From the NCBI GenBank assembly GCA_963719975.1, contig CAVRED010000001.1, positions 1-64,000 on the forward strand: a DNA stretch of 64,000 bases, in the 5' to 3' direction. The stretch comes from Poindextera sp963719975 (GTDB lineage: Bacteria; Pseudomonadota; Alphaproteobacteria; Caulobacterales; Caulobacteraceae). The notes beneath the pieces were generated by a model. That model worked only from the letters and a program-made list of their open reading frames with translations, did not search any database and was not told the origin of the DNA. Of the stretch, positions 50,505-60,234 are shown piece after piece. Both the position numbers and the translations under genes were made by a program. How positions within the stretch are numbered: position 1 is the first letter of the stretch; the number at the start of each line of letters is the position of its first letter.

Positions 50505-51659
50505 ATGGCCAGAACCGCATCCCGAGACCTGACGCCGCTGGCGCGCGCCAAGGCTGCGTTTGAGCGTCGCTTCGGCGCCGCCCGCAGGCTCTTCCAGGCG
50601 CCCGGGCGCATCAACATCATCGGCGAGCATGTCGACTACGCGGGTGGTCTGGTGCTGCCGGCGGCGATCGACCGTCATGTCGTCGTGGCCGCACGCCCGA
50701 ACGGCTCGCTGCGTCTCAATGTGGCCAGCGGCGCCATGGGCGCGGAAGCAACCGTCGATCTCGGCGCGCTCGCGCCCGGCGGGAGCTGGATCGACTACGT
50801 CGCCGGCGTCGCCCACGTGCTGGGCGCGGCCGGGATTGCCGTGACCGGCGCCGACCTCTGGATCGAGAGCGACGTTCCGATCGGGGCGGGCCTCAGCTCA
50901 TCGGCCGCGCTCGAGGTCGCAACGGCCTCAGCGCTTCTGGCGCTGGCCGGGGCGAAATCGGATGGCGTGCAGATCGCGCGGTGGGCGCAAGCCGCCGAAA
51001 ACGACTTCGTCGGCGCGCCGTGCGGGATCATGGACCAGTTCGCCGCGGCGAATGGCGTCGCCGGCGCCGCGCTCTTGCTCGACTGCGCGACGCTCGCCGC
51101 AGAGCCCATCCCGCTGCCCGAGAGCGCTCGCTTCCTGATCGTCGATACGGGGACCAGCCACGCCCACGCCGAGGGCGAGTACCGCCGCCGGCGCGAGGAA
51201 TGCGAGGTCGCCGCCCGCCTGCTCGGGGTCGACCAGCTGGCCGCCGTGACCGACCTTGCCGCCGCGCTGGCGCGCCTGCCGGAGAGCCTCGCCCGGCGCT
51301 GCCGGCACGTGGTGACCGAGATCGCCCGCGTGCGCGACGCCGTTCAAGCGCTTCGCCGCCGCGATCTCCTCGCCGTCGGGCGGCTGCTGGACCAGTCCCA
51401 CGCCAGCCTGCGCGACGACATGCAGGTCAGCACCGATGCGGTCGATCGCCTCGTCGCCCTGGCCCAGGGGACGCCGGGCGTCCTCGGCGCACGCATGATG
51501 GGCGGCGGGTTTGGCGGCTCGATCATCGCGCTCGCCGACGCCGCCCAGGCCGACGCCGCGCTCACCGACGTCCGCGACCGCTTCGCGGCCGTGATCGGCA
51601 AGCCGCCGGCCGGCTTCCTCTGCCGCGCCGTCACCGGGGCCGGCGAGGGTCGAGCATGA
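50505..51659 (+). CDS. galK: Galactokinase
   Basis: 384 aa, intact. FQAPGRINIIGEHVDYAGGLVLPAA is the galactokinase signature, PIGAGLSSSAALEVATASALL the GHMP ATP loop, and LGARMMGGGFGGSIIAL the C-terminal motif 3. APCGIMDQFAAANG contains the catalytic Asp. It phosphorylates galactose at C1 in the Leloir pathway. Its TGA overlaps the galT ATG (ATGA), so the two are translationally coupled. Confidence 0.95.
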   Translation: MARTASRDLTPLARAKAAFERRFGAARRLFQAPGRINIIGEHVDYAGGLVLPAAIDRHVVVAARPNGSLRLNVASGAMGAEATVDLGALAPGGSWIDYVAGVAHVLGAAGIAVTGADLWIESDVPIGAGLSSSAALEVATASALLALAGAKSDGVQIARWAQAAENDFVGAPCGIMDQFAAANGVAGAALLLDCATLAAEPIPLPESARFLIVDTGTSHAHAEGEYRRRREECEVAARLLGVDQLAAVTDLAAALARLPESLARRCRHVVTEIARVRDAVQALRRRDLLAVGRLLDQSHASLRDDMQVSTDAVDRLVALAQGTPGVLGARMMGGGFGGSIIALADAAQADAALTDVRDRFAAVIGKPPAGFLCRAVTGAGEGRA

Positions 51660-52666
51660 GCGGGGCGGAGCGGCGGCTGAACCTCTTGACCGGCGACTGG
51701 GTGCTGGTCTCGCCCCAGCGGCTGGCGCGGCCGTGGCGCGGCGAGGAGAGCCCGCCCGCCGGGTCCCGCTCCCCGCCCTACGATCCCGACTGCCCGCTCT
51801 GTCCGGGCAACGCTCGCGCCGGCGGCGCGTCGAACCCCGCCTACGCGGGCGTCCATGTGTTCGAGAACGACTTCCCCGCGCTGACCCTAGCAGGCCAAGC
51901 GCCGCGCCCGCCCGACCCGCTGCTGGTCGCCGAACCGGAAAGCGGGATCTGCCGCGTCGTCTGCTACTCGCCCGACCACGGCCAGGCGCTGTCGCGGATG
52001 CCCGCGACGCAGGTCCGCGCCCTGGTCGACGTCTGGGCCGACCAGTCTGTCGAACTCCTGGCGCGCCCCGACATCGCCGCCGTGACGGTGTTCGAGAACC
52101 GAGGCGCGATGATGGGCGCCAGCAATCCGCACCCGCACGGACAGATCTGGGCCACGTCCAGCGTGCCGAACGAACTCGCCCGCGAGGACGCCCGCCAGCG
52201 CGCCTGGTTCGAGGCCGAGGGCGACCCGCTGCTCGCAGCCTACCTTCGTCGTGAGCTGGCGGCCCACGACCGCGTCGTGCTCGAGAACGACGGCTTCGTC
52301 GTCGTCGTCCCCTACTGGGCCGCCTGGCCGTTCGAGACACTGATCCTGCCGCGTCGCTCCCTCGCCACGCTCCCCGCGCTCGACGCCGGCGAGCGCGACA
52401 CGCTCGCCGATGCCCTCGGTCGGCTGACGCGCGCCTACGACGCGCTGTTCGACACGCCCTTCCCCTACTCGATGGGCTTCCACCAGGCGCCGGCGCGTGC
52501 GGGGGACGAGCGGCATTTCACCCTGCACGGCCACGTCTACCCGCCGCTGCTGCGCTCGGCCTCCATCCGCAAGTTCATGGTCGGCTTCGAACTCCTGGCG
52601 ATGCCGCAACGCGACCTGACGCCCGAGGACGCGGCCGCGGCGCTGCGGGCGGCGCTTCAGGGGTAG
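51656..52666 (+). CDS. galT: Galactose-1-phosphate uridylyltransferase
   Basis: 336 aa, intact. ERRLNLLTGDWVLVSPQRLARPW is the typical start; CPLCPGN (Cys46, Cys49) binds zinc; GASNPHPHGQIWA has the HPHGQ active site with His161 as the uridylylated residue; DERHFTLHGHVYPPLLRSASIRKFMVGFELL is the C-terminal region. Exchanges UMP between UDP-glucose and galactose-1-phosphate. No galE is nearby. Converges with the FGGY kinase gene, overlapping by 10 bases. Confidence 0.95.
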   Translation: MSGAERRLNLLTGDWVLVSPQRLARPWRGEESPPAGSRSPPYDPDCPLCPGNARAGGASNPAYAGVHVFENDFPALTLAGQAPRPPDPLLVAEPESGICRVVCYSPDHGQALSRMPATQVRALVDVWADQSVELLARPDIAAVTVFENRGAMMGASNPHPHGQIWATSSVPNELAREDARQRAWFEAEGDPLLAAYLRRELAAHDRVVLENDGFVVVVPYWAAWPFETLILPRRSLATLPALDAGERDTLADALGRLTRAYDALFDTPFPYSMGFHQAPARAGDERHFTLHGHVYPPLLRSASIRKFMVGFELLAMPQRDLTPEDAAAALRAALQG

Positions 52667-54084
52667 ACGAGGGCCCGCCAGGCGGCGAAACTGGCGTCGG
52701 CCGCATCGGCGCTGATCCCGGGCTCGAACAGCCGGTCGTGCCGCGTGAAGCCGGCGGCCTCGCCGAGCACGCCGGCGCCGCGCGCCGCCGCGATCGCCGC
52801 GCCGGCCGCCGCCGCATCGCGCAGCGCATGGCGGGCGACCGGCGCGCCGGTCACGTCGGCCTGCAACTGCATCAGGCGATCGCTGGCCGCGAGCCCGCCG
52901 TCCGCCTTCAGGACCGCCGGGCGCGCTTCGCCCGCCGTCAGGTGGTCGAGGATCTCCCGCACGCGGAAGGCGACCCCCTCGAGGCCCGCGCGGGCGATCT
53001 CCGCGCGGCCGGTCGAGCCCGAGAGCCCTGCCAGGGCGCCGCGCCGGCTCGGGTCGGGGTTTGGCGCGCCCAGCCCTTGCAGCGCCGGCAGGAAGGCCAC
53101 GCCCCCGGCGTCGGGCGCCGCCGCCGCCAAAGCTTCGAATGCGGCGTGGCTGCGCACGCCCATCGTCCGCTTCAGCCAGTCCATGGCCGAACCGGCGGCG
53201 AACACCATGCCCTCCAGGCAAAATCGGGTGTCGCCGGCCACGTGGCTGACCACGAACGGCGGCGTCGCCGTCCCCTTGAACGAAAAGGCGCCGCCGGTAC
53301 CCAGATCCAGCGTCGCCGAGGTGCCGTAGGTGACCTTGACCTCGCCGGCTGCCTCGGCGCCGTGTCCGATCAGCGCCGCCTGCTGGTCGGCGATCACCGC
53401 GGCGATCGGGACGGCGGCGCCGAAGACCGCGCGGCTGGTCGTCGCGAGCCGGCCCCAGGTGTCGACCAGCCGCGGCAGGATCGCCTCGTCGAGGCCCTGC
53501 AGGTCCAGCAGCGGCCGGTTCCAGCCCATCGAGCCCAGGTCGAGGTAGCCCATCGGCCAGGCCTGGCTGCGGTCGGTCATGTGCGCGGCGCCGGCGGTCA
53601 GCTTCCAGACCAGGAAGGCGTCGATATTGCCGACCGCAAGGCCCGCCTCCGCCGCCATCGCCCGGCCGTTCGGGATCGACTCGAGCAGCATTTCAAGTTT
53701 CGTCGCCGCCTGTTGCGGCGCGACCATGTAGCCCGCCGCCTGCAGCTCTGCCGCCCGCTCCGCGCCGCGCAGGTCGCTCCACACCACCATCGGCGCCAGC
53801 GCCCGCCCCGTCTTGCGCTCCCAGGCGACCAGGCTGGTCCGTTGGGTGGTGATTCCGATCGCCGCCACATCGGTTGGCGCCGCGCCGCCGGCCGCGAGCG
53901 TTGCGCCGATCAGCCGGCGGACCGTGCGCCAGATGGCCTCGGCGTCCTGCTCGACCCGCCCCGGCTGCGGTGTCGTCGACCTGACCGGCGCCGCCGTCCG
54001 CGCCACGAGATCGCCGCCGAGGCTGAACAGGCAGACGCGGGCGGTGGTCGTGCCCGCGTCGATGGCCAGCAGGCGCTCAGGCAT
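52657..54084 (-). CDS. FGGY-family carbohydrate/polyol kinase (glycerol-kinase-like)
   Basis: 475 aa, intact. LLAIDAGTTTARVCLFSLGGD is the phosphate-1 loop, IGITTQRTSLVAWERKTGRAL and APMVVWSDLRG the substrate-side motifs, VIADQQAALIGHGAEAAGEVKVTYGTSATL the phosphate-2/adenosine region, LKADGGLAASDRLMQLQADV the FGGY C-terminal signature. Closest in layout to glycerol kinase, but substrate residues are not certain. Last gene of a leftward operon with a G3P-dehydrogenase-like and an FAD oxidase gene; its ATG overlaps the preceding stop by 8 bases. An exotic glycerol-like polyol is possible. Confidence 0.85.
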   Translation of the reverse strand: MPERLLAIDAGTTTARVCLFSLGGDLVARTAAPVRSTTPQPGRVEQDAEAIWRTVRRLIGATLAAGGAAPTDVAAIGITTQRTSLVAWERKTGRALAPMVVWSDLRGAERAAELQAAGYMVAPQQAATKLEMLLESIPNGRAMAAEAGLAVGNIDAFLVWKLTAGAAHMTDRSQAWPMGYLDLGSMGWNRPLLDLQGLDEAILPRLVDTWGRLATTSRAVFGAAVPIAAVIADQQAALIGHGAEAAGEVKVTYGTSATLDLGTGGAFSFKGTATPPFVVSHVAGDTRFCLEGMVFAAGSAMDWLKRTMGVRSHAAFEALAAAAPDAGGVAFLPALQGLGAPNPDPSRRGALAGLSGSTGRAEIARAGLEGVAFRVREILDHLTAGEARPAVLKADGGLAASDRLMQLQADVTGAPVARHALRDAAAAGAAIAAARGAGVLGEAAGFTRHDRLFEPGISADAADASFAAWRALVYP

Positions 54085-55479
54085 CGGGCAAGAGGACGCC
54101 CGGGTTCATGATCCCCTTGGGATCCAGCGCCGCCTTCACGGTCTTGAGCAGCGCCACGCCCTCGGGCCCCAACTCGCGGGCGAGGTAGTCGCGGCGCACC
54201 CGGCCGATGCCGTGATGGTGCGACAGGCTGCCGCCGTGCCGATCGGTCGCCTGCCATGATCCGCTTCCAGGCCTCGAAGTAGGCGCTCTCCATGTCGGCC
54301 GGGTCCGGCGGCAGGACGGCGAAGGTGAAGTAGAGATTGAGGCCGCTGCGATAGACGTGGGAGCTGTGCGCCGAGGCGGCGAGGCAGCCAGGGATCTCTT
54401 TCAGGCTGGCCACAGCGTCGTCGTAGACCTTGCCGATCGCGTCCCAGCCGGCCGACACCTCGACCGTGTCGGCGACCATGTTCCGCTCCAGGATCGAGTC
54501 CCAGGGCGGCACGTTGTTGCGGTGCTCGAGCCAGTGCTCGACGACGTCGGCCGGCGCCGGCGCGGCGCCCATCTCGGCCGCCAGCGCGGCGATCGCCGTG
54601 GTCTCCGCCGCGACCAGCGCCGCCGGCCCCTCGTGCACCATAAGAAGCGCGCAGCGGCTGAGCCGCCCGTCCAGCCGGCGGCTCTCGCGCTCGTCGTATT
54701 GCCGCATCACCGGCGGGCGCCAGCCGCGCTGGACGATCTCGCGCTGCAGGTCGAACCCGGCCTGCATGGTCGCCGTCTCGTAGGCCGAGAGCGCCCGCGC
54801 CTCCGGCGCCCGCCGCAGCGAGAAGGTGACGCCGGTGATCACGCCCAGCGTCCCCTCCGAGCCCAGCATCAGGTGCCGCAGGTCGGGGCCCGCCGACGCG
54901 CGCGGGCCCCTTGCCGAGCACGACCAGATCGCCGTTCGGCAGCACCGCCTCGATCGAATGGACGATGTCCTCGATGTTGCCGTTGGCGGTGGAGAACTGG
55001 CCCGACGCGCGCGTGGCCACCCAACCGCCGACGCTGCTCACGGCCACGGACTGCGGCCAATGGCCGATCGTCAGCCCCTGTTCGGCGACGGCGGCCTCGG
55101 CTTCCGCACCGTTCTTGCCGGCGTCGAACGAGGCCAGGAGGTTCACCGGATCGATCGCCCGCACCCGGTTCATGCCGGAGAGGTCGATCACGATGGCGTC
55201 CGGGCGGGCGATCACCCCGCCGACGACCCCGCTGCCGAGCCCGAACGGGATCACCGGGACGCCATGCTCGGCGGCGAAGCGGATCGCGGCCTGCACGTCG
55301 GCGGCCGATCGCGGGCGCACGACGCACGCCGGGGCTGGCGCGGGCGTCCCGCGGCGATCGCGCAGGTGGCTGATCATCCAGTAGTCGTGCCGCCGCTCGC
55401 CGAGGCGCGCCGGGTCGGTGACGACCTGGGCATCGCCCAGCGCGCGCTTCAGCCCCTCGACCGTCGTCGCTGTGCTCAC
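54077..55479 (-). CDS. FAD-linked oxidase (GlcD/alkyl-DHAP-synthase-like), two frameshifts
   Basis: GTG 55479 overlaps the stop of the gene before it. STATTVEGLKRALGDAQVVT, then the FAD_binding_4 fold: CVVRPRSAADVQAAIRFAAEHGVPVIPFGLGSGVVGG and IDLSGMNRVRAIDPVNLLASF. SSVGGWVATRASGQFSTANGNIEDIV follows. A shift near 54905 leads to LRHLMLGSEGTLGVITGVTF and the C-terminal FAD-oxidase half (VEHWLEHRNNVPPWDSILER). Near the end, a shift at about 54250 precedes GGSLSHHHGIGRVRRDYLARELG and IMNPGVLLPDA. HHHGIG is characteristic of the alkyldihydroxyacetonephosphate-synthase/D-lactate dehydrogenase branch. About 466 aa. Confidence 0.85.
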
Positions 55480-57069
55480 GCGGGCGCCGCCTCGCGGGTC
55501 GCGGCCAGGGCCCGCGTCCGCAGGGCGCGGCAGTGGTCGACCTGCGCCCGCGCCTGCTCGGCGGTCCAGCCCAGCAGCGGCGCCATCGCCTTCGCCGCTT
55601 CGTCCAGCGCAGCGAACGCGGGGTCGAGGTCGAACCAGCCGCGCGCGCTTCGCCGCACCCAATAGTCTTCCAACGTGAGCGCCCCCTCGTGCTCGACGGC
55701 CTGGCGCGCCTCGGCCGCCGCCCCGTCAGCCGAGGCCTTGCGCCTCGGCGCCATACAGCGCAACCCGCCGCGCCGCCGCCTCCGGCGCAAGGCCCGCCGC
55801 CTCCTAGCGCCCTGATCGCCGCCGTGACGTCGACGTCGCCGCCAGGCAGCGGCTCCTTGTCCGTGCTGCACGGACGCGCCGTAACGCCCAGCTCGCCCAC
55901 GATGCGGTCGACCACCCGCTCGGCCATCGCCCGATAGGCGGTGAGCTTGCCGCCGGCGATCGAGAGCACGCCGGCGGGCCCGACCCACAGCTCGTCCCTT
56001 GCGCGAGATTTCGGACGGCGATTTCCCCTCCTCGGCGACCAGCGGGCCTGACCCCCGACCAGGCCGAGGCAACATCGGCCCCAGTCAGGGCCGGGACCGT
56101 GAACCAGGCATTCGCCGCGGCCAGCAGATAGTCGACGTCGCCGGCGGTGATCTCCGGCCAGTCCTCGGCGTCGGGATAGAAGGTGTCCGTGGTGCCGAGA
56201 TAGGTCGTCTCGCCTTTGGGCACGGCGAACACGCTCCGCCGGTCCGCCGCCGGGAAGATGATGGTGCGCGAGACCCCCAGCCGCGCCTTCGCCAGCACCA
56301 GGTGCACGCCCTTGCTCAACTTCAGCCGCGCCGGCGCCCCGCCGGCCTCCAGCCCGCGCACCGCGTCCACCCACGGCCCGGCCGCGTTGACGATCGCCCG
56401 CGCGGAGAGGCGGGCGATGCGCTCGCCGAGCGTATCGCGCAGCAGGACGGCGTTCGCGCGGCCGCGATCGGCCTCGATGGCAGTGACCTCGGCATAGTTC
56501 GCCACCACGGCGCCGTGCGCGGCGGCGCTGCGCACATTCGCCAGCACGAGCCGCGCGTCGTCGGTGAGGTATTCCGGATAGACCACCGCGCCGGCCATGC
56601 CCGCGCTGGCCACCGCCGGCTCGTTGGCGGCGAGCTCGGCGGCGGACCAGACCACGTGCCGGCGGTTCTTCGGCACGCTGCCCAGCTTCTCGAAAGTCCA
56701 AAGGCCCGTGCGCAGCTTGGCGATGGTCGCGGCCGCCTTCACCGGCATCACGAACGGCGTCTCGCGCGCCAGGTGCGGCGCGATCGCTTGCACCACCTTC
56801 CGCTCCGAGGCCGCCTCGCGCACCAGGCCGACGTCGCCCATGGCCAGGTAGCGCAGCCCGCCGTGGATCATCTTCGAAGAACGGCTCGAGGTCCCGGACC
56901 CGAAGTCCCGCGCTTCGACCAGCGCCGTGCGCAGGCCCCGCATCGCCGCGTCCCGCGCCACGCCCGCCCCGGTGATCCCGCCGCCGATGACCACCACGTC
57001 GAACACGCCGCTCCGCAGTGAGTCGAACAGCCGGTCGCGATCGCGCAGGTCGAGTGAAGCGCCGGTCAC
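55476..57069 (-). CDS. glpD: Glycerol-3-phosphate dehydrogenase-type FAD enzyme, frameshifted
   Basis: SGVFDVVVIGGGITGAGVARDAAMRG is the FAD site; GTSSRSSKMIHGGLRYLAMGDVGLV is the GlpD signature. VYPEYLTDDARLVLANVRSA, NAAGPWVDAVRG, VPKGETTYLGTTDTFY and VLSIAGGKLTAYRAMAERVVD follow. Shifts near 56060, 56010, 55800 and 55740 disturb the C-terminal part, which still reads DKEPLPGGDVDVTAAIRAL. About 530 aa, the aerobic GlpD size. Membrane-associated and quinone-linked in the family. It starts 3 bases after the Rieske gene stop, in one operon. Confidence 0.87.
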
Positions 57070-57072
57070 CGC

Positions 57073-58317
57073 CTAGCTGCTTCGAGGGGTGTCGTCGAAG
57101 AAGTTGCCGGAGTCGATGCGGATGGTCTCCTCGCCCGGCGTGAAGGTGACGCCGATCGGGTCGCCGCCGTCCTGCACGACCTTGATCTGCTCGAGCAGCT
57201 TGCGGCGCAGCATGCCGATGCCGATGTCGCTGCGCACCAGATGCTCCTCGGAGTGGAAGGTGATCTCGCCCTGGCCCCACTGAGCCTCGAAGTCGCCCGG
57301 ATAGTCCTGGTGCTCCTCCTCGGTGAGGTCGAGCCATGCGCGGCCGTCCGGCGTGAGCGGGATGCCGAAGTTGCGCCCGCCGCCGGCGCCCTTCTTCCGC
57401 ACCGTGACCGTGAAGTGGATGAAGTTGGCGTCGTCGATCGGCAGGTGCCAGAACACGTTGCGCGACCGGCCAGGCTCGAGGGCGACGGACGGCACCGCCG
57501 CCAGGTGCGGCAGCATGGCGACACTGGTCCTGACCATCGAACGGCCGTCGGGCAGGTCGCGGTAGGCGTGATAGACCGTGCCCAGCGGGTGGTCCTCGAA
57601 CTTGACGTTCGGCATGACCTTGAAGCCCTCGGCGAACTGGGCGCCCGAGAAGGTCGAGTGCAGGACGTACACATGGAACGGGTCCATGATGTTCTCGAAC
57701 ACCTGCAGCCAGTTGTAGGGGACGTAGTCGGCCCGCCCGTTCATGCGGCTGTCGCCGTAGCCCAGGCCGGGGCCGCCTGAGCTGACCAGCTCCTCGTCCG
57801 GGCCGAGCTCCTCCAGGATGTCGAACTTCGGCAACAGCGGCATGCGATCCGGCGGCCCCATGTAGGCGAAGACCAGGCCATAGCGCTCCTGCACCGGGTA
57901 CCAGGGCTGGCGGTGGTTGGCGCGGGCGATGCCGCCCTCGGGCTCGCAGGGCTGCTCCAGGCAGTTGCCTTCCACGTCGAACAGCCAGCCGTGATAGCAA
58001 CAGCGGATGCCGCGATCCTCGACGTGGCCGTAGTAGAGCGTCGTGCCCCGGTGCATGCAGCGCGGGTAGAGCAGGCCGGGCTTGCCCGCCCCGTCGCGGA
58101 ACAGGATCAGGTCCTCGCCCAACAACCGCACCTTCCGCGGCCGCGTCGTCGCGTCCACCGAGCGGGCGACCGGTTGCCAGAAGCGGCGCATGTATTCGCC
58201 GCACGGCGCGCCGGGGCCTACGCGGACCAGGGTGTCGTTGCTCGACTGCGGACCTCGGCCATAGGCCGTTCCTTCCAGGGCGCGTGGCCGCCTCTCGATA
58301 ACGGTGTGCTCGGTCAT
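57073..58317 (-). CDS. Rieske [2Fe-2S] oxygenase, large subunit
   Basis: 414 aa, intact. Cys87-x-His89 (CMHRG) and Cys106-x-x-His109 (CCYHGW) hold the cluster. The catalytic domain has NWLQVFENIMDPFHVYVLHSTF, with the bridging Asp and first iron His. The family oxidises or O-dealkylates aromatic and other substrates. It is the first gene of a tight leftward operon with GlpD-like, FAD oxidase and FGGY kinase genes (gaps 3, -4 and -8 bases), an unusual combination that suggests the oxygenase releases a glycerol-like fragment. A separate reductase is needed and is not here. Confidence 0.88.
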   Translation of the reverse strand: MTEHTVIERRPRALEGTAYGRGPQSSNDTLVRVGPGAPCGEYMRRFWQPVARSVDATTRPRKVRLLGEDLILFRDGAGKPGLLYPRCMHRGTTLYYGHVEDRGIRCCYHGWLFDVEGNCLEQPCEPEGGIARANHRQPWYPVQERYGLVFAYMGPPDRMPLLPKFDILEELGPDEELVSSGGPGLGYGDSRMNGRADYVPYNWLQVFENIMDPFHVYVLHSTFSGAQFAEGFKVMPNVKFEDHPLGTVYHAYRDLPDGRSMVRTSVAMLPHLAAVPSVALEPGRSRNVFWHLPIDDANFIHFTVTVRKKGAGGGRNFGIPLTPDGRAWLDLTEEEHQDYPGDFEAQWGQGEITFHSEEHLVRSDIGIGMLRRKLLEQIKVVQDGGDPIGVTFTPGEETIRIDSGNFFDDTPRSS

Positions 58318-58402
58318 GGGCTCGCCTCCGATCGCAGCCTATGGAGCCGAGACTAGGCCCATCGGAACGGCCGCTTCAACCGGATCGTCCGAGACCGATC
58401 CG

Positions 58403-59554
58403 TTAGCGGCTGCCGCGATACTCGGCCAAGGCGCGGTGGACCAGGGCGACGGAGTGCCCGGCATCGTCGCCAACGTCGGCAGCGCTCAGGTTGCGGCGCA
58501 TGGCGGCCGCGTCGACCTCCAGGCCCTCGACGACGGGTCTGAACGCTGAGAGCGCGCCGTGCGCCAGTTCGAACAGCGACGCGAGGGTGGGACCCTCGGC
58601 CTGCCATCCGCCGAGGCCGCGCTCATGTTCCTGCGGCAGCCCAAAGAGGATGGCGCTGGCGAGGGCGGGCGCGCGAATGGCCGCCGACAGCACGACCTGG
58701 CATCCGGTCGGGTTGCGCTTGTGAGGCATCGCTGACGACCCGCCGCGTCCGGGCGTGCGCGGCTCGAACGCTTCGGCGATCTCATCTTGCGTCATCAGCG
58801 AGATGTCCCGCGCCACCTTGCCCGCCGCGCCGACCAGGATGGCGAGCGCGGCGGCGAGGCCGGCGATTCCGTCGCGCCGCGAATGCCAGGGGAGGCTCGC
58901 CGGCTCGAGATCGAGTTCGCGCGCCATGCGCGTCACGACCGCCAGGTTGAGACCGGCCAGCGACCCGGTCGCGCCGCCCAGCTGCAGCCGCAGCGCCACG
59001 GCGCTCTCGCCCTCGAAACGCCGGCGCGCGGCGTCGAGCCCGAGCAGCCAGCCGGCCGCCTTCAGCCCGAAGGTGATCGGCGCGGCGGCCTGCAACAGGG
59101 TCCGGCCCAGCATCGGCGTCTCGGCGTGGGCCTCGGCCAATCGCGCCAGCGCCTCCGTCACCGCGCGCGCTTCGGACGCGATCAGCGCTGAGCCAGCCTT
59201 GGCCTGCAGCATCAGCGCCGTATCGGCGAGGTCCTGGCTGGTGGCGCCCCTGTGGACGAGCGCGGCGACATCGGGGCGCCGCCTGGCCAGGTGCTCACGT
59301 AGGCGACCCACCAGCGGGATGGCCAGCGTCCCCGCGTGGGCGGCCTCCCTCGCCAGCTCGGCGGTGTCGATCGAGATGGCCGCACAGGCCTCCCCGATCA
59401 TCTGAGCTGCCGCGGGCGTGATCAGGCCCTCCGCCGCGCTGGCCCTCGCCAGAGCTGCCTCGAAGTCGAGCGCGGCGCGGACAAGCGTATCGTCGCCGAA
59501 CGCCGCCAGCATCGCGGCGCTCGACGCGGCCTGGTCTCTCAGCAGCGAGGGCAA
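58403..59554 (-). CDS. pcaB: 3-carboxy-cis,cis-muconate cycloisomerase
   Basis: 383 aa, intact. Fumarase/aspartase superfamily: VHRGATSQDLADTALML (region 1), GRTLLQAAAPITFGLKAAGWL, and the signature GRGGSSAMPHKRNPTGCQ with the catalytic Ser. It closes carboxymuconate to the muconolactone in the protocatechuate branch of the beta-ketoadipate pathway. Lies 17 bases after pcaG on the same strand. pcaC, pcaD, pcaI, pcaJ and pcaF are not in the window. Confidence 0.92.
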   Translation of the reverse strand: MPSLLRDQAASSAAMLAAFGDDTLVRAALDFEAALARASAAEGLITPAAAQMIGEACAAISIDTAELAREAAHAGTLAIPLVGRLREHLARRRPDVAALVHRGATSQDLADTALMLQAKAGSALIASEARAVTEALARLAEAHAETPMLGRTLLQAAAPITFGLKAAGWLLGLDAARRRFEGESAVALRLQLGGATGSLAGLNLAVVTRMARELDLEPASLPWHSRRDGIAGLAAALAILVGAAGKVARDISLMTQDEIAEAFEPRTPGRGGSSAMPHKRNPTGCQVVLSAAIRAPALASAILFGLPQEHERGLGGWQAEGPTLASLFELAHGALSAFRPVVEGLEVDAAAMRRNLSAADVGDDAGHSVALVHRALAEYRGSR

Positions 59555-59571
59555 GGCCCCATTTCCTCCGG

Positions 59572-60234
59572 TCAGACGTCGAAGAAGACGCTCTCGTGTT
59601 CACCCTGCAAATGGATGTCGAAGCGGTAGGTCGCGGGGCCCTCCCGGCGCGCGATCAGCGCCCCGCGCCGATCGGCGGGCGCCAGGGCGAGGATGGGATC
59701 GTCGGCGTTGCCTTCGCCGTCCTCGAAATAGATCCGGGTGACCAGGCGCTTGAGCAGACCACGCCCCAGGACGCTGAGCGCGGCATGCGGCGCCTGCAGG
59801 CTGTTGCCCGGGCCAGGAACGCGGCCAGGCTGGATGGTGTGGAAGCGGTAGGCGCCGTCCTCGCCGGTCGCCGCGCGACCGAAGCCGGTGAACGCCGCGT
59901 CGATCGCGATCACATCGCGCGCATCGGCGGGGCTGTTGTAGCGGCCCGCCGCGTTGGCCTGCCAGATCTCGATCAGCGCATCGGGAACCGGTGCGCCGTC
60001 GCCGTCGAGGACCCGGCCCACGATGTCGATGATCCGGCCGGCGATGGCGCCGCGCGCGCCCTGCTGGCGCAGAAGGTCGTGACCTCGCGGGATCAGGTCC
60101 GCGCGCGCGCCGATGTCCGAGCTCCCGACCAGGTCGGCGCCCCCTTTCCAGGGAAGGCTTGTGTGGAAGAAGGGCCCGACCGTCTGCCAGGGAGTCTGGC
60201 CGAACAGGTCTTGGCTCTGGTTGTCGAGGCTCAC
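59572..60234 (-). CDS. pcaG: Protocatechuate 3,4-dioxygenase, alpha subunit
   Basis: 220 aa from GTG 60234, which overlaps the pcaH stop (GTGA). QTPWQTVGPFFHTSLPWKGG is the conserved start; VLDGDGAPVPDALIEIWQANAAGRYN and TGFGRAATGEDGAYRFHTIQPG form the intradiol fold; HAALSVLGRGLLKRLVTRIYFED follows. The alpha subunit lacks the complete iron ligand set, as normal. Works with PcaH to open the ring of protocatechuate. Confidence 0.93.
   Translation of the reverse strand: MSLDNQSQDLFGQTPWQTVGPFFHTSLPWKGGADLVGSSDIGARADLIPRGHDLLRQQGARGAIAGRIIDIVGRVLDGDGAPVPDALIEIWQANAAGRYNSPADARDVIAIDAAFTGFGRAATGEDGAYRFHTIQPGRVPGPGNSLQAPHAALSVLGRGLLKRLVTRIYFEDGEGNADDPILALAPADRRGALIARREGPATYRFDIHLQGEHESVFFDV

Noticed and set aside
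54869..58204. A very long open frame (over 1100 codons) on the minus strand
   Set aside because: It is out of frame with intact FAD oxidase, GlpD and Rieske genes on the same strand and its protein is Arg/Gly/Ala-rich with no domain. Long open shadows are expected at this GC content.
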